A stretch of DNA of 32,346 nucleotides from Lachnospiraceae bacterium (GTDB lineage Bacteria; Bacillota; Clostridia; Lachnospirales; Lachnospiraceae), in NCBI GenBank assembly GCA_022774705.1, contig JALFLM010000043.1:1-32346 (forward strand), in the 5' to 3' direction. This document shows, piece by piece, positions 15,727-22,941 of the stretch; position 1 is the first letter of the stretch, and every line of letters starts with the position of its first letter. The position numbers were made by a program, and so were the translations under genes. The notes below the pieces were generated by a model. The model had not been told where the DNA came from. It did not search any database and was given only the letters and a program-made list of their open reading frames with translations.

Positions 15727-17286
15727 ATGCATTCTAATTATGACAAGCAGCCCTATGTGGTGGCGGAGGGCTTTGGAAATGAGCATTGCTTTGCCAGATA
15801 TGATGAGATCTTAAAAGAATTGTCAGGCAAATTCAAAAATAAGAAGAAAGTGATATTGGCAATAGACTGTTATCCAGGTGTTCGCGTAGAAGAACTTAAA
15901 AAGGGACTGATAGAGAAAATTCCTGCATCACTGGTAATCTATTCTGATGAGGAGGCATTTTATGATGATGCCTGTATTAATGAAAAAATCAAGGATTGCA
16001 TGACGGATGACAGGGTATTCGGGATTATGACACATTTCAAACTGAAATTGTTTCTGGATGATGTTAAAACCGAAAAGATCCGTCAGAAAATTCGTGATAC
16101 GGCAGGTATTATAGTGATATATGGGGTGGGGGCTTCCCTGGTTTTTGAACCGGACCTGTATGTATATGCTGATTTGGCCAGATGGGAAATTCAGCATCGG
16201 TACAGAAGCGGTGAGATTCCCAATTGGAAAAGTGATAACTATACAGAGGATGTGCTCAAAAAATTCAAACGGGGATATTTCTTTGAATGGAGGATTGCAG
16301 ACGAACATAAGAAGAACAATTATGCATGGGCTTTTGACTGTGTTCCGGAGGAAAACTCACTCTTGATCAAAGTAGGAGATCTGATTGTGGAGACGCCCGC
16401 AATGAATCTGGTATTAAGATATCCTAAAGAGCTTCTCGGTGAAAAGGTATTTGCCATGTTCGGGGCAGAGTTTCCTATACGTTTGGATTTTCTTGATACC
16501 TATGAAGGTCAGAATCTGTCCTTACAGGTTCATCCTCTGAAAGATTATATTTATCGGAATTTCGGTATGCCATATACCCAGGATGAATCCTATTATATTC
16601 TGGATGCGAAAGAGGATGCCCATGTTTATCTGGGAGTACAGACCGGAATTGACAGAGAAGCCTTTCTTTCAGATTTGAGAAAGGGCGAAGCAGGAGAAAT
16701 CAGCTTTCCGGCAGAGAAATATATTAACATTTTTCCGGCAAAAAAGCATGATCACTTTTTAATTCCGGCCGGGACGATTCATTGTTCGGGGAGCAATACA
16801 GTTGTTCTGGAAGTATCTGCTACACCCTATATCTTTACCTTTAAGCTCTGGGATTGGGGCAGGCCTGGACTGGATGGAAGGCCGCGCCCGGTACATATTG
16901 AGCATGGAAGTCATGTGATTCAGTATAATCGGGATACAGAATGGGTAAGAGAAAATCTGATAAATCGGATCGTTCCCATAGCAAAAGGGGATGGATGGCA
17001 GGAAGAGAGGACAGGTCTGCATGAACTGGAGCCTTTAGAGACGCGGAGACATTGGTTTACCAAACCGGTACTTCATGATACAGAAGGCAGAGTTAATGTG
17101 CTGAATCTTGTGGAAGGCAGAGAATGCATTGTAGAATCGCCCACAGATGCGTTTGAACCATTCATCGTCCATTATGCGGAAACTTTTATCGTGCCGGCGG
17201 ATGTAGGTAAGTATCTGACTCGTCCCTATGGTGAATCAGAGGGAAAAGAAATAGCAACATTAAAAGTCTATGTCAGGGAGATCTGA
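15727..17286 (+). CDS. Class I mannose-6-phosphate-isomerase-like protein fused to a degenerate P-loop domain
   Basis: A 519-residue protein from ATG 15727, chosen because GGAAGGA lies six bases upstream; TTG 15685 and ATG 15712 are also in frame. The C-terminal part (from about 205) is a type I phosphomannose-isomerase cupin with its metal-site motifs: LSLQVHP (Q267, H269), QDESYYI (E287) and IPAGTIHCSGSNTVVLEVS (H352). The N-terminal part (1-200) resembles a nucleoside-kinase fold (VILAIDCYPGVRVEEL, VIYGVGASLVFEPDLYVY) but lacks the GK(S/T) of a working P-loop. Between ADEHKK and NYAWAFD the sequence passes straight on. From memory of the fused family, about 60 residues including the WGG strand of the cupin belong there, so this copy may be internally deleted. 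Interconversion of mannose-6-P and fructose-6-P, or of a related sugar, is inferred. It diverges from the GntR gene. Confidence 0.75.
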   Translation: MHSNYDKQPYVVAEGFGNEHCFARYDEILKELSGKFKNKKKVILAIDCYPGVRVEELKKGLIEKIPASLVIYSDEEAFYDDACINEKIKDCMTDDRVFGIMTHFKLKLFLDDVKTEKIRQKIRDTAGIIVIYGVGASLVFEPDLYVYADLARWEIQHRYRSGEIPNWKSDNYTEDVLKKFKRGYFFEWRIADEHKKNNYAWAFDCVPEENSLLIKVGDLIVETPAMNLVLRYPKELLGEKVFAMFGAEFPIRLDFLDTYEGQNLSLQVHPLKDYIYRNFGMPYTQDESYYILDAKEDAHVYLGVQTGIDREAFLSDLRKGEAGEISFPAEKYINIFPAKKHDHFLIPAGTIHCSGSNTVVLEVSATPYIFTFKLWDWGRPGLDGRPRPVHIEHGSHVIQYNRDTEWVRENLINRIVPIAKGDGWQEERTGLHELEPLETRRHWFTKPVLHDTEGRVNVLNLVEGRECIVESPTDAFEPFIVHYAETFIVPADVGKYLTRPYGESEGKEIATLKVYVREI

Positions 17287-17340
17287 AAACAGCCGTGCCT
17301 GCCGTCATCCGTATACCGGAGACAGCAGGCACGGCTGTTT
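17287..17340. terminator. Bidirectional hairpin/terminator, related to 14502-14557
   Basis: aaaacagccgtgcctgc pairs with gcaggcacggctgttt. It lies between the convergent isomerase-like and yfhO genes. About 44 of 54 bases match the hairpin at 14502, with at least one compensating stem change (G-C there, C-G here). Confidence 0.75.
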
Positions 17341-17378
17341 CAGTTCGTTTTATTCTATTTCTATTTCCCTTTCCCTTT

Positions 17379-20051
17379 CTATTTCTTTTTCCGTTTCCTG
17401 CTCCATACTTCATATCCAATCAGTCCGATCAGTGCACATACACTGATGGCTGCTCCGGGGATCAGTCCGTCAGGCATATAGGAGAGGCGGATCTCATGCT
17501 CGCCTTCGTCCAGATCGAGGCAGATAAATGCCTCCTGGAAGGTGTGATATTCTGTCTTTTCACCGTCCACGTACAGTGTCCAGCCCGGATCGTAGGGGAT
17601 GGAGAGGAAGAAAAGTCCATCTTCCTGCACATCGATGGTGCCTTCCAGAGTGGTATCAGAGTGTTTTGTGACCTGAAGCTGTTCCTCCTGCAGATCTTTG
17701 ATCAGGCTGATGAGGGCGCTTTCGTTCAGGTAATAGGCGGTTGCCTGGAAAGTGGCGTCATCCTCGGTACTCAGGGAAATGGTATCTTCCTGCGAGCAGT
17801 ACCCCAGATCCAGCAGGAATCCCCGATTCGTGTGAGTAAAACTTTTTATATCACCGCTGATATCGGCGTCTACATTTTCGATGGAACTGTTGTCCAGCTG
17901 TACAAATACATGGCACGGTTCACTGACGGTGATATCCATACCGGTACCGTATTCGTTGCAGTCATAAATCTGATAGAAAAGCTGTTCACCGCCGTTTTGG
18001 AGGCTGAAATCATTCTGCAGATCGATGGCGCTTCCTGTAGAGGTATCCCAGTCCAGATTAAATCCCCTGGGCAGCATATATCCCACAGAAAGGGTGTAGA
18101 GATTCTCGTAAATATAGCATTCTTCATTCTGTTCACACAGCGTCATCAGCTGGGATTCCTGCTGAGGTGTGGTTGCCAGAATATATTTCACATCCAGCAG
18201 AGAATTCATCAGAGGTGTAATACCGTTATTGCTGTAGGCGTTCATGGAACTTTCCATTCCAAGCCGCTCGTAGAAATCCGATACCGCACCGTAGGAAACG
18301 CTGGAAAATGTGGAAATGGAAGGGTAACCGACAAAGGCACCATCGTTTTTTGTTTTCCTTGCCATTTTCTCAAAACGGTAAAATCCGTCATCATTTTCCT
18401 GAATCCGTTCAATCAGCTCCTGATAACTGTCGGTGAAATTCAGGTACTCACTCCGGCTGACGGTACTCACACTGGTGGCCGCCATATTGATGGTGGCTTC
18501 TGCGGTAACGCAGATCAGCAGAATGATAAACAGTCCCTCCCTCGCCGGCTTCTTTTTAATATAAGCCAGCAGAATCACGGCGTAAATGCCCAGGAATACG
18601 AGGCTGAGCCAGTACCCTTCAAATGTAAATGCATCGTCTGTCATGACTGCCTGACAGATAATGATGAAGGCGGCGCCTCCGGCAAACAGAAATCCCGTAG
18701 TTCCGGCAGTTATCTGATTCAGTTCCTGAATACCTTCATAGCACATGATCAGCAGGATGGCGATGTACAGGAAAGACTGTCTGCAGGGCAGGCTGTTGGG
18801 GTAATGGAAGCCGTGCCAGATGAAGTTGGGTACGTTGACCGAGAAACTGAACAGCATGAAGAAAATAAGGGCTGTTTTTGTGACTTTCTCGTGGGTGCGT
18901 ACATGCCTGCTCAGGTAGTAGAGGGGCAGGCAGAGCAGGATGCCGATCCCACAGTAAATATTGGGCCAGTGATCGAGACCGCATTCGGTGGCCACGTTCA
19001 TCAGATGGCGTGCCAGCATTTCCAGAATGGAAAAATAGGAATTCCAGTCGCTGGGGAAATTGATATCACTGGAAGCCGTAAGTCCCAGTGCCCTGATTTC
19101 CGGCAGCAGGATAATGGCCGACAATGCACCGGCTGTGAGTGAGCTGACGGCAAAACGCAGGCAGGCCGCGGTAAGCTGCTTTGCACGAAGTCTCCGGGAA
19201 CCGGGAAAAACCGTAGAAGAGGTTTCAGCAGTCCCGGCGCCCTCAGTCTCTTCAGCGATTTCAGTCTCTTTAGCGATTTCAGCCTCTTTAGTGATTTCAG
19301 CCTCTTCGGCGATTTCAGCCTCTTCAGCGATTTCAGCAGTTTCGGCGGAAGATTTTATTTCCGGAAGCGGCAGGGACAGGATTCCCGGCAGCTGCATCAG
19401 GAAATACAGGACGCAGAAGATGCAGAGCATGATGGCAATGTAGTAATTCGATATAATTGCCATAGCCAGTGTGACGATATAAAGCAGATGTTTCTTCTCA
19501 TATACCAGCTGCTCGATTCCCAGAAGAATCAGCGGTGCCAGCCAGATGCAGTCCAGCCACATGACATTCCAGCTGTAGGCGGCCAGATAACCTGACATGG
19601 CGTAAAAAAGGGAGAAAAAAGGAATTTTAAAATCGGCATATCCCCCTTTTTTCCGCAGCAGGATGGAAAATGTCAGTCCCGCCAGTCCCATTTTAAAGAT
19701 TACAAGATAGCTGACAAATTCAATTACGTGTTCTTCCGTACAGAACACGATGAGCCAGTTGAACACGCTGGAAAGGTAGTAGCCGATCAGGGAAATGAAA
19801 TTGGTTCCCATGCCGATATCCCAGGTGTAAAGCAGGCTGCCTCCTTCCTTTAATTTACGGGCAAATTCCGCAAAAAAGGGAGCGTACTGGTGATAAAGAT
19901 CGGTTCGCAGGAAGCTGTTGTCCCCGAAGGGATAAATCTGGTTGCCTGCAAAGATGCACAGCATGGACAGAACGGGGAGGAAAAAGGCCAGAAGCAGAAT
20001 CAGAGAGTTATCTGAACTCAGCCTCCGGCGAAGATTTTTCAAAAAATTCAA
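17379..20051 (-). CDS. YfhO-family polytopic membrane protein
   Basis: An 890-residue member of the YfhO family (PF09586), large membrane proteins linked to cell-envelope glycosylation. Family blocks near the N-terminus are clear: FGDNSFLRTDLYHQYAPFF, then LLYTWDIGMGTNF and LIGYYLSSVFNWLI. About a dozen hydrophobic helices fill roughly 20-510 and 860-885, with a large extracytoplasmic domain between (about 515-855, ending WTLYVDGEKT and GEHEIRLSYMP). A charged loop near residues 237-275 carries six-residue repeats (EIAEEA type) encoded by an 18-bp tandem repeat. The start appears to be TTG, with GAAAGGAG nine bases upstream. Upstream on the same strand lies a ruined GT2 gene. Such transferases supply lipid-linked sugars to YfhO in some bacteria, so this partner is lost locally. 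Confidence 0.87.
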   Translation of the reverse strand: MNFLKNLRRRLSSDNSLILLLAFFLPVLSMLCIFAGNQIYPFGDNSFLRTDLYHQYAPFFAEFARKLKEGGSLLYTWDIGMGTNFISLIGYYLSSVFNWLIVFCTEEHVIEFVSYLVIFKMGLAGLTFSILLRKKGGYADFKIPFFSLFYAMSGYLAAYSWNVMWLDCIWLAPLILLGIEQLVYEKKHLLYIVTLAMAIISNYYIAIMLCIFCVLYFLMQLPGILSLPLPEIKSSAETAEIAEEAEIAEEAEITKEAEIAKETEIAEETEGAGTAETSSTVFPGSRRLRAKQLTAACLRFAVSSLTAGALSAIILLPEIRALGLTASSDINFPSDWNSYFSILEMLARHLMNVATECGLDHWPNIYCGIGILLCLPLYYLSRHVRTHEKVTKTALIFFMLFSFSVNVPNFIWHGFHYPNSLPCRQSFLYIAILLIMCYEGIQELNQITAGTTGFLFAGGAAFIIICQAVMTDDAFTFEGYWLSLVFLGIYAVILLAYIKKKPAREGLFIILLICVTAEATINMAATSVSTVSRSEYLNFTDSYQELIERIQENDDGFYRFEKMARKTKNDGAFVGYPSISTFSSVSYGAVSDFYERLGMESSMNAYSNNGITPLMNSLLDVKYILATTPQQESQLMTLCEQNEECYIYENLYTLSVGYMLPRGFNLDWDTSTGSAIDLQNDFSLQNGGEQLFYQIYDCNEYGTGMDITVSEPCHVFVQLDNSSIENVDADISGDIKSFTHTNRGFLLDLGYCSQEDTISLSTEDDATFQATAYYLNESALISLIKDLQEEQLQVTKHSDTTLEGTIDVQEDGLFFLSIPYDPGWTLYVDGEKTEYHTFQEAFICLDLDEGEHEIRLSYMPDGLIPGAAISVCALIGLIGYEVWSRKRKKK
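19249..19338 (-). repeat. Five 18-bp tandem repeats inside yfhO
   Basis: Units start at 19249, 19267, 19285, 19303 and 19321 (tctt-agcgatttcagcc type). They encode repeats of EIAEEA/EITKEA in a loop between membrane helices. The 18-bp period keeps the frame, so copy number can vary freely. Confidence 0.85.
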
Positions 20052-20070
20052 TGGGAAATACTCCTTTCAC

Positions 20071-20381
20071 TTACTTAGTTTTTACAGGCTGATCGGATGT
20101 ATTGATGCATTTTTCCTTCAGCAGGTAGATGGGGCGGCACAGCAGTCATGTCCGGCTTCCAGAGAAGCAGCCATCTTCGGAATCAGTTCCGGCGGATGCT
20201 GCTGTGCCAGGTGCATCATTACCTGCAGCGTATCATCTTTACTTCCATCGTTAACAAAAATAAACCGAAATTCATATCCACGGTTTTGTAATCCTTCGAT
20301 GGATTCCATCGTTCTTAAATAGAACAAATCAAGTCCGGCTGCTTCATTATAGCAGGGGGCGATAATATCAACAGTATTCAT
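20071..20381 (-). pseudogene. Remnant of a GT2 (GtrB/DPM1-like) glycosyltransferase
   Basis: The minus-strand frame starting at 20381 (AAAGGA upstream) opens as a GT2 enzyme: VDIIAPCYNEAAGLDLF and FRFIFVNDGSKDDTLQVM. It then jumps from MMHLAQQ directly to PPELIPKMAASLEAGHDCCA, which in intact enzymes follows the DxD block about 35 residues later. After DCCA the frame ends at APSTC, but another frame continues as RPIYLLKEKCINTSDQPVK to TAA at 20071-20073. That resembles the extreme C-terminus of this family (GEYI, then RPIYLLKE). So three pieces of an enzyme of about 320 residues remain, with the catalytic DxD, the acceptor region and the membrane helices deleted. It is certainly inactive as a transferase. 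Confidence 0.8.
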
Positions 20382-20537
20382 AATATGATATCCTTTCTGT
20401 AACAGGTTCTATTTTAGTATAGAGCCGGAAAAAAGTAAAGTCTGATAAAGACATCTGCCGCGGAGGCATATCCCGCTTCCCGCCTGAATAGAATTGGATA
20501 GAGTTGTGGATATTCAGAGAATTAAGGAGGACATACA

Positions 20538-21158
20538 ATGTCGGACAAAATGATTGAAAATAACAGGGTCAGCATTATCGGTAAAATTGCTGAGGGATTT
20601 ACCTACAGCCACGAGGTTTACGGCGAGGGATTTTACATGACATCTTTGAAAGTCAACCGCCTTAGTGACCAGGTCGATATGGTACCGCTGATGATATCAG
20701 AACGGCTTATCGATGTCACACAGGATTACATTGGCCAGACAGTAGAAGTCAGCGGCCAGTTCCGCTCCTATAATTATCATGAAGGATCGAAAAACCGACT
20801 GATTTTATCTGTATTTGTAAGGGAAATTGAATTTATCGATGAATTTACCGATTATACGAAAACCAATCAGATCTATCTGAACGGCTACATCTGCAAAACG
20901 CCCGGTTACCGGAAGACCCCTCTGGGACGGGAAATCACCGATCTGCTGGTAGCAGTGAACCGTTCCTACGGAAAATCCGATTACATACCCTGCATTGCCT
21001 GGGGACGGAACGCCCGCTATGCGGCAGGCTTTGAAGTAGGAAGCAACATCGAACTCTGGGGAAGAGTACAGTCACGGGAGTACACAAAAAATATAGGAGA
21101 AAACCAGAGTGAAAAAAGAGTTGCATATGAAGTTTCAGTCAGTAAGCTGGGGCATTAA
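20538..21158 (+). CDS. Single-stranded DNA-binding protein-like, two OB folds
   Basis: A 206-residue protein with tandem SSB-like OB folds. The first (about 9-100) has NRVSIIGKIAEGFTYSHEV and TVEVSGQFRSYNY. The second (about 108-205) has NQIYLNGYICKTPGYRKTPLG, SDYIPCIAWGRNARYAAGF and NIELWGRVQSREY. The second fold carries the classic SSB pattern (ITDLLVAVNRS, then IPCIAWG). The acidic C-terminal tip through which housekeeping SSB recruits partners is missing; the protein ends SVSKLGH. It is therefore probably an accessory paralogue rather than the essential SSB. AAGGAGG precedes the ATG. The gene stands alone and diverges from the GT2 remnant. Confidence 0.8.
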   Translation: MSDKMIENNRVSIIGKIAEGFTYSHEVYGEGFYMTSLKVNRLSDQVDMVPLMISERLIDVTQDYIGQTVEVSGQFRSYNYHEGSKNRLILSVFVREIEFIDEFTDYTKTNQIYLNGYICKTPGYRKTPLGREITDLLVAVNRSYGKSDYIPCIAWGRNARYAAGFEVGSNIELWGRVQSREYTKNIGENQSEKRVAYEVSVSKLGH

Positions 21159-21178
21159 GATGCTGTTTGCAAGCAGGC

Positions 21179-21207
21179 TTGACATAGCTGTTGTATTCTG
21201 ATATTAT
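21179..21207 (+). promoter_or_regulatory. Consensus sigma-70/A promoter downstream of the SSB-like gene
   Basis: Perfect -35 TTGACA (21179-21184), 17-nt spacer, -10 TATTAT (21202-21207). It points rightward into a short non-coding stretch that ends in a terminator, not into a gene. Confidence 0.65.
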
Positions 21208-21213
21208 GCTCTG

Positions 21214-21290
21214 CTGAATAGTTGTAAAAATAGAATCGGGTGATTCGGAAGCGGTGGAAAATCCGTCTGTCTTCTGAATCACCCTTTTTC
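21214..21290 (+). ncRNA. Candidate small RNA (about 77 nt)
   Basis: Bounded by the consensus promoter at 21179-21207 and the terminator at 21238-21290, with no ORF between. It overlaps an 18-base motif (21206-21223) that recurs at 28496-28513 in the dapA leader. No known RNA family is recognised, and the transcript could simply be a decoy or a promoter remnant. Confidence 0.35.
21238..21290 (+). terminator. Rho-independent terminator
   Basis: gggtgattcggaag pairs with cttctgaatcaccc, followed by ttttt. It serves the SSB-like gene and the candidate small RNA, and separates them from the convergent DUF4340 gene. Confidence 0.85.
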
Positions 21291-21336
21291 AATTTTCAAT
21301 CGGATATTTTCAATCTGTTTTTTTATCTTTTATTCT

Positions 21337-22896
21337 TTACTCTTCTTCCGCCGGCAGTGCCTTCACAAAACCTGCGATATCTGTTTTGTTCATCAGCCAG
21401 GTGGGTGTGCCGTCCACGTATAAAGCGTAATAGTTGCTGTCATAGGGTGTGAGAACCAGCGTTACTTTGCTGCGTTCAGACCTGCCGAATCTTACCTGAA
21501 TGGTGATGGCATCCTTGTCGGAAGGCGTATCACTGCTTTTATCTGCGGGATACAGTTTTTCCGCGGAAAGGTCCTGAATCGTTCCAAGTACATTGGTAAA
21601 ATCACCGGAGTCGATTTTCTGACCGTTCAGCGTGTACTTCGTAACTTCCTGTTCTTCTGTGGTTGGATTGCCGTCCTCATCGGTGGATTCCACTTCTTCT
21701 GAAGTCCGTTTGATCTGATAATTCCAGGTTTGACCGTCGCAGGTAATCTTCATTTCATCAAGATCGTTGACCATGAAATCGAAGGGTTCCATATAGGAAA
21801 GGCCTGATTTATCACAGTTAAGGAAGGTTTCCAGAGAAGATGCGCTCATCAGGTACACCTGAGAAATGTCGTTCCAGGTTACGTAGTAGTAATCCCCGAC
21901 AGCTTTGCCGATCTTTAATGTCAGCTTATAGGGAACCGTTTTGGTTTCTGTATTATCCTCTGCCTGTGTTTGGTTTTCTGCTGCTTCAGAAGTCTCTTCT
22001 GCGGTTTCTTCTTCTTCCACCGTCTCCGTCTGTGTGTAATTTACCGTGATAACAGCGGTGGGATCATCGAGGCCGTAAACGGACATTTTCTTGTCTGTGA
22101 TGTCGTAGGCGGCGCAGCCGGAGGTGGTCAGACCGGTCAGTGCACCTGTCAGTTCGGATACGGCGTTGTCATCCATGGCAAAACGGTCACCGTCTATGTC
22201 TCCGAACCAGGAACAGCGCTTCAGATAATCCAGTTCGGTATCACCGTTTTCGTTATAACGGAAGGTCAGTTTGTTTTTACCCCGTTGGATGGTAATGTTT
22301 TTATATACGGCAGTGGTGTCGGGAAGGGGAAGTTCATCTTCCACGATCATATCCAGCAGGGGGTGGGAGAAATAATCCGCAACCCCGGAGTCAACTGTAT
22401 AAATATTCTCATCGGCACTTGTATAAACATACGTTACACCTGCCGTATCATTGCTATTGCCGAAGTAAATGGTAAATTCCGTTCCGTCGCTGTCCTTTGC
22501 AGCTACTGTATTGGAGGGCTGATCCAGACCGTAATCTGCCAGATCATCCAGATTGTCTTTGATTTTGCGGGTAGCGGTCAGCGACTGCAGCTGGCTGTTC
22601 ATGCCAGATAAGGAACTCTGATTCAGCGGGAAGTCCGTATTGCTATCGTACTGCCAGGTTTCTCCGTCGCTTTGGAGAGAGAAATCCAGTTCAGTACCGT
22701 CATAATTATAGGAGATGGAAGAAATGGCACTGCTGTCAAAATCCTTCGGGTAAATGCTGACGGATGTATCCGTTTCTTCGGATTCCTTATTTTCCTGCCC
22801 CTCATTATAGCGGAGCAGGAAAAAGTAGCCGACACAGAGAGCGAGAAGCAGAACCAGCAGAATCAGCAGCAAACGTTTCTGTTTTTTTCGTTTCAT
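21337..22896 (-). CDS. DUF4340 domain protein, last gene of the ABC operon
   Basis: A 519-residue protein anchored by one N-terminal helix (LLLILLVLLLALCVGYFFLL) with the rest outside. DUF4340 blocks are visible: SISYNYDGTELDFSLQSDG, TWQYDSNTDFPLNQSSL, RKIKDNLDDLADYGLDQP and TEFTIYFGNSN, with a second half that repeats the pattern. An acidic Glu-rich insertion lies near 290-315. It follows the GldG-like gene by 45 bp with AAGGAG before the ATG. DUF4340 proteins regularly accompany GldF/GldG-type ABC systems; the role is not established, and a periplasm-facing accessory subunit is inferred. Confidence 0.85.
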   Translation of the reverse strand: MKRKKQKRLLLILLVLLLALCVGYFFLLRYNEGQENKESEETDTSVSIYPKDFDSSAISSISYNYDGTELDFSLQSDGETWQYDSNTDFPLNQSSLSGMNSQLQSLTATRKIKDNLDDLADYGLDQPSNTVAAKDSDGTEFTIYFGNSNDTAGVTYVYTSADENIYTVDSGVADYFSHPLLDMIVEDELPLPDTTAVYKNITIQRGKNKLTFRYNENGDTELDYLKRCSWFGDIDGDRFAMDDNAVSELTGALTGLTTSGCAAYDITDKKMSVYGLDDPTAVITVNYTQTETVEEEETAEETSEAAENQTQAEDNTETKTVPYKLTLKIGKAVGDYYYVTWNDISQVYLMSASSLETFLNCDKSGLSYMEPFDFMVNDLDEMKITCDGQTWNYQIKRTSEEVESTDEDGNPTTEEQEVTKYTLNGQKIDSGDFTNVLGTIQDLSAEKLYPADKSSDTPSDKDAITIQVRFGRSERSKVTLVLTPYDSNYYALYVDGTPTWLMNKTDIAGFVKALPAEEE

Positions 22897-22941
22897 TTAT
22901 TTTGCGCTCCTTATATCTTTTCCTTATATTATATTTTTTAC

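Noticed and set aside
17295-19142. Long plus-strand open frame (615 codons)
   Set aside because: It is antisense to the clear yfhO coding frame, lacks domain motifs and a ribosome site, and its Gly/Gln/Cys/His-rich composition is that of a shadow frame.
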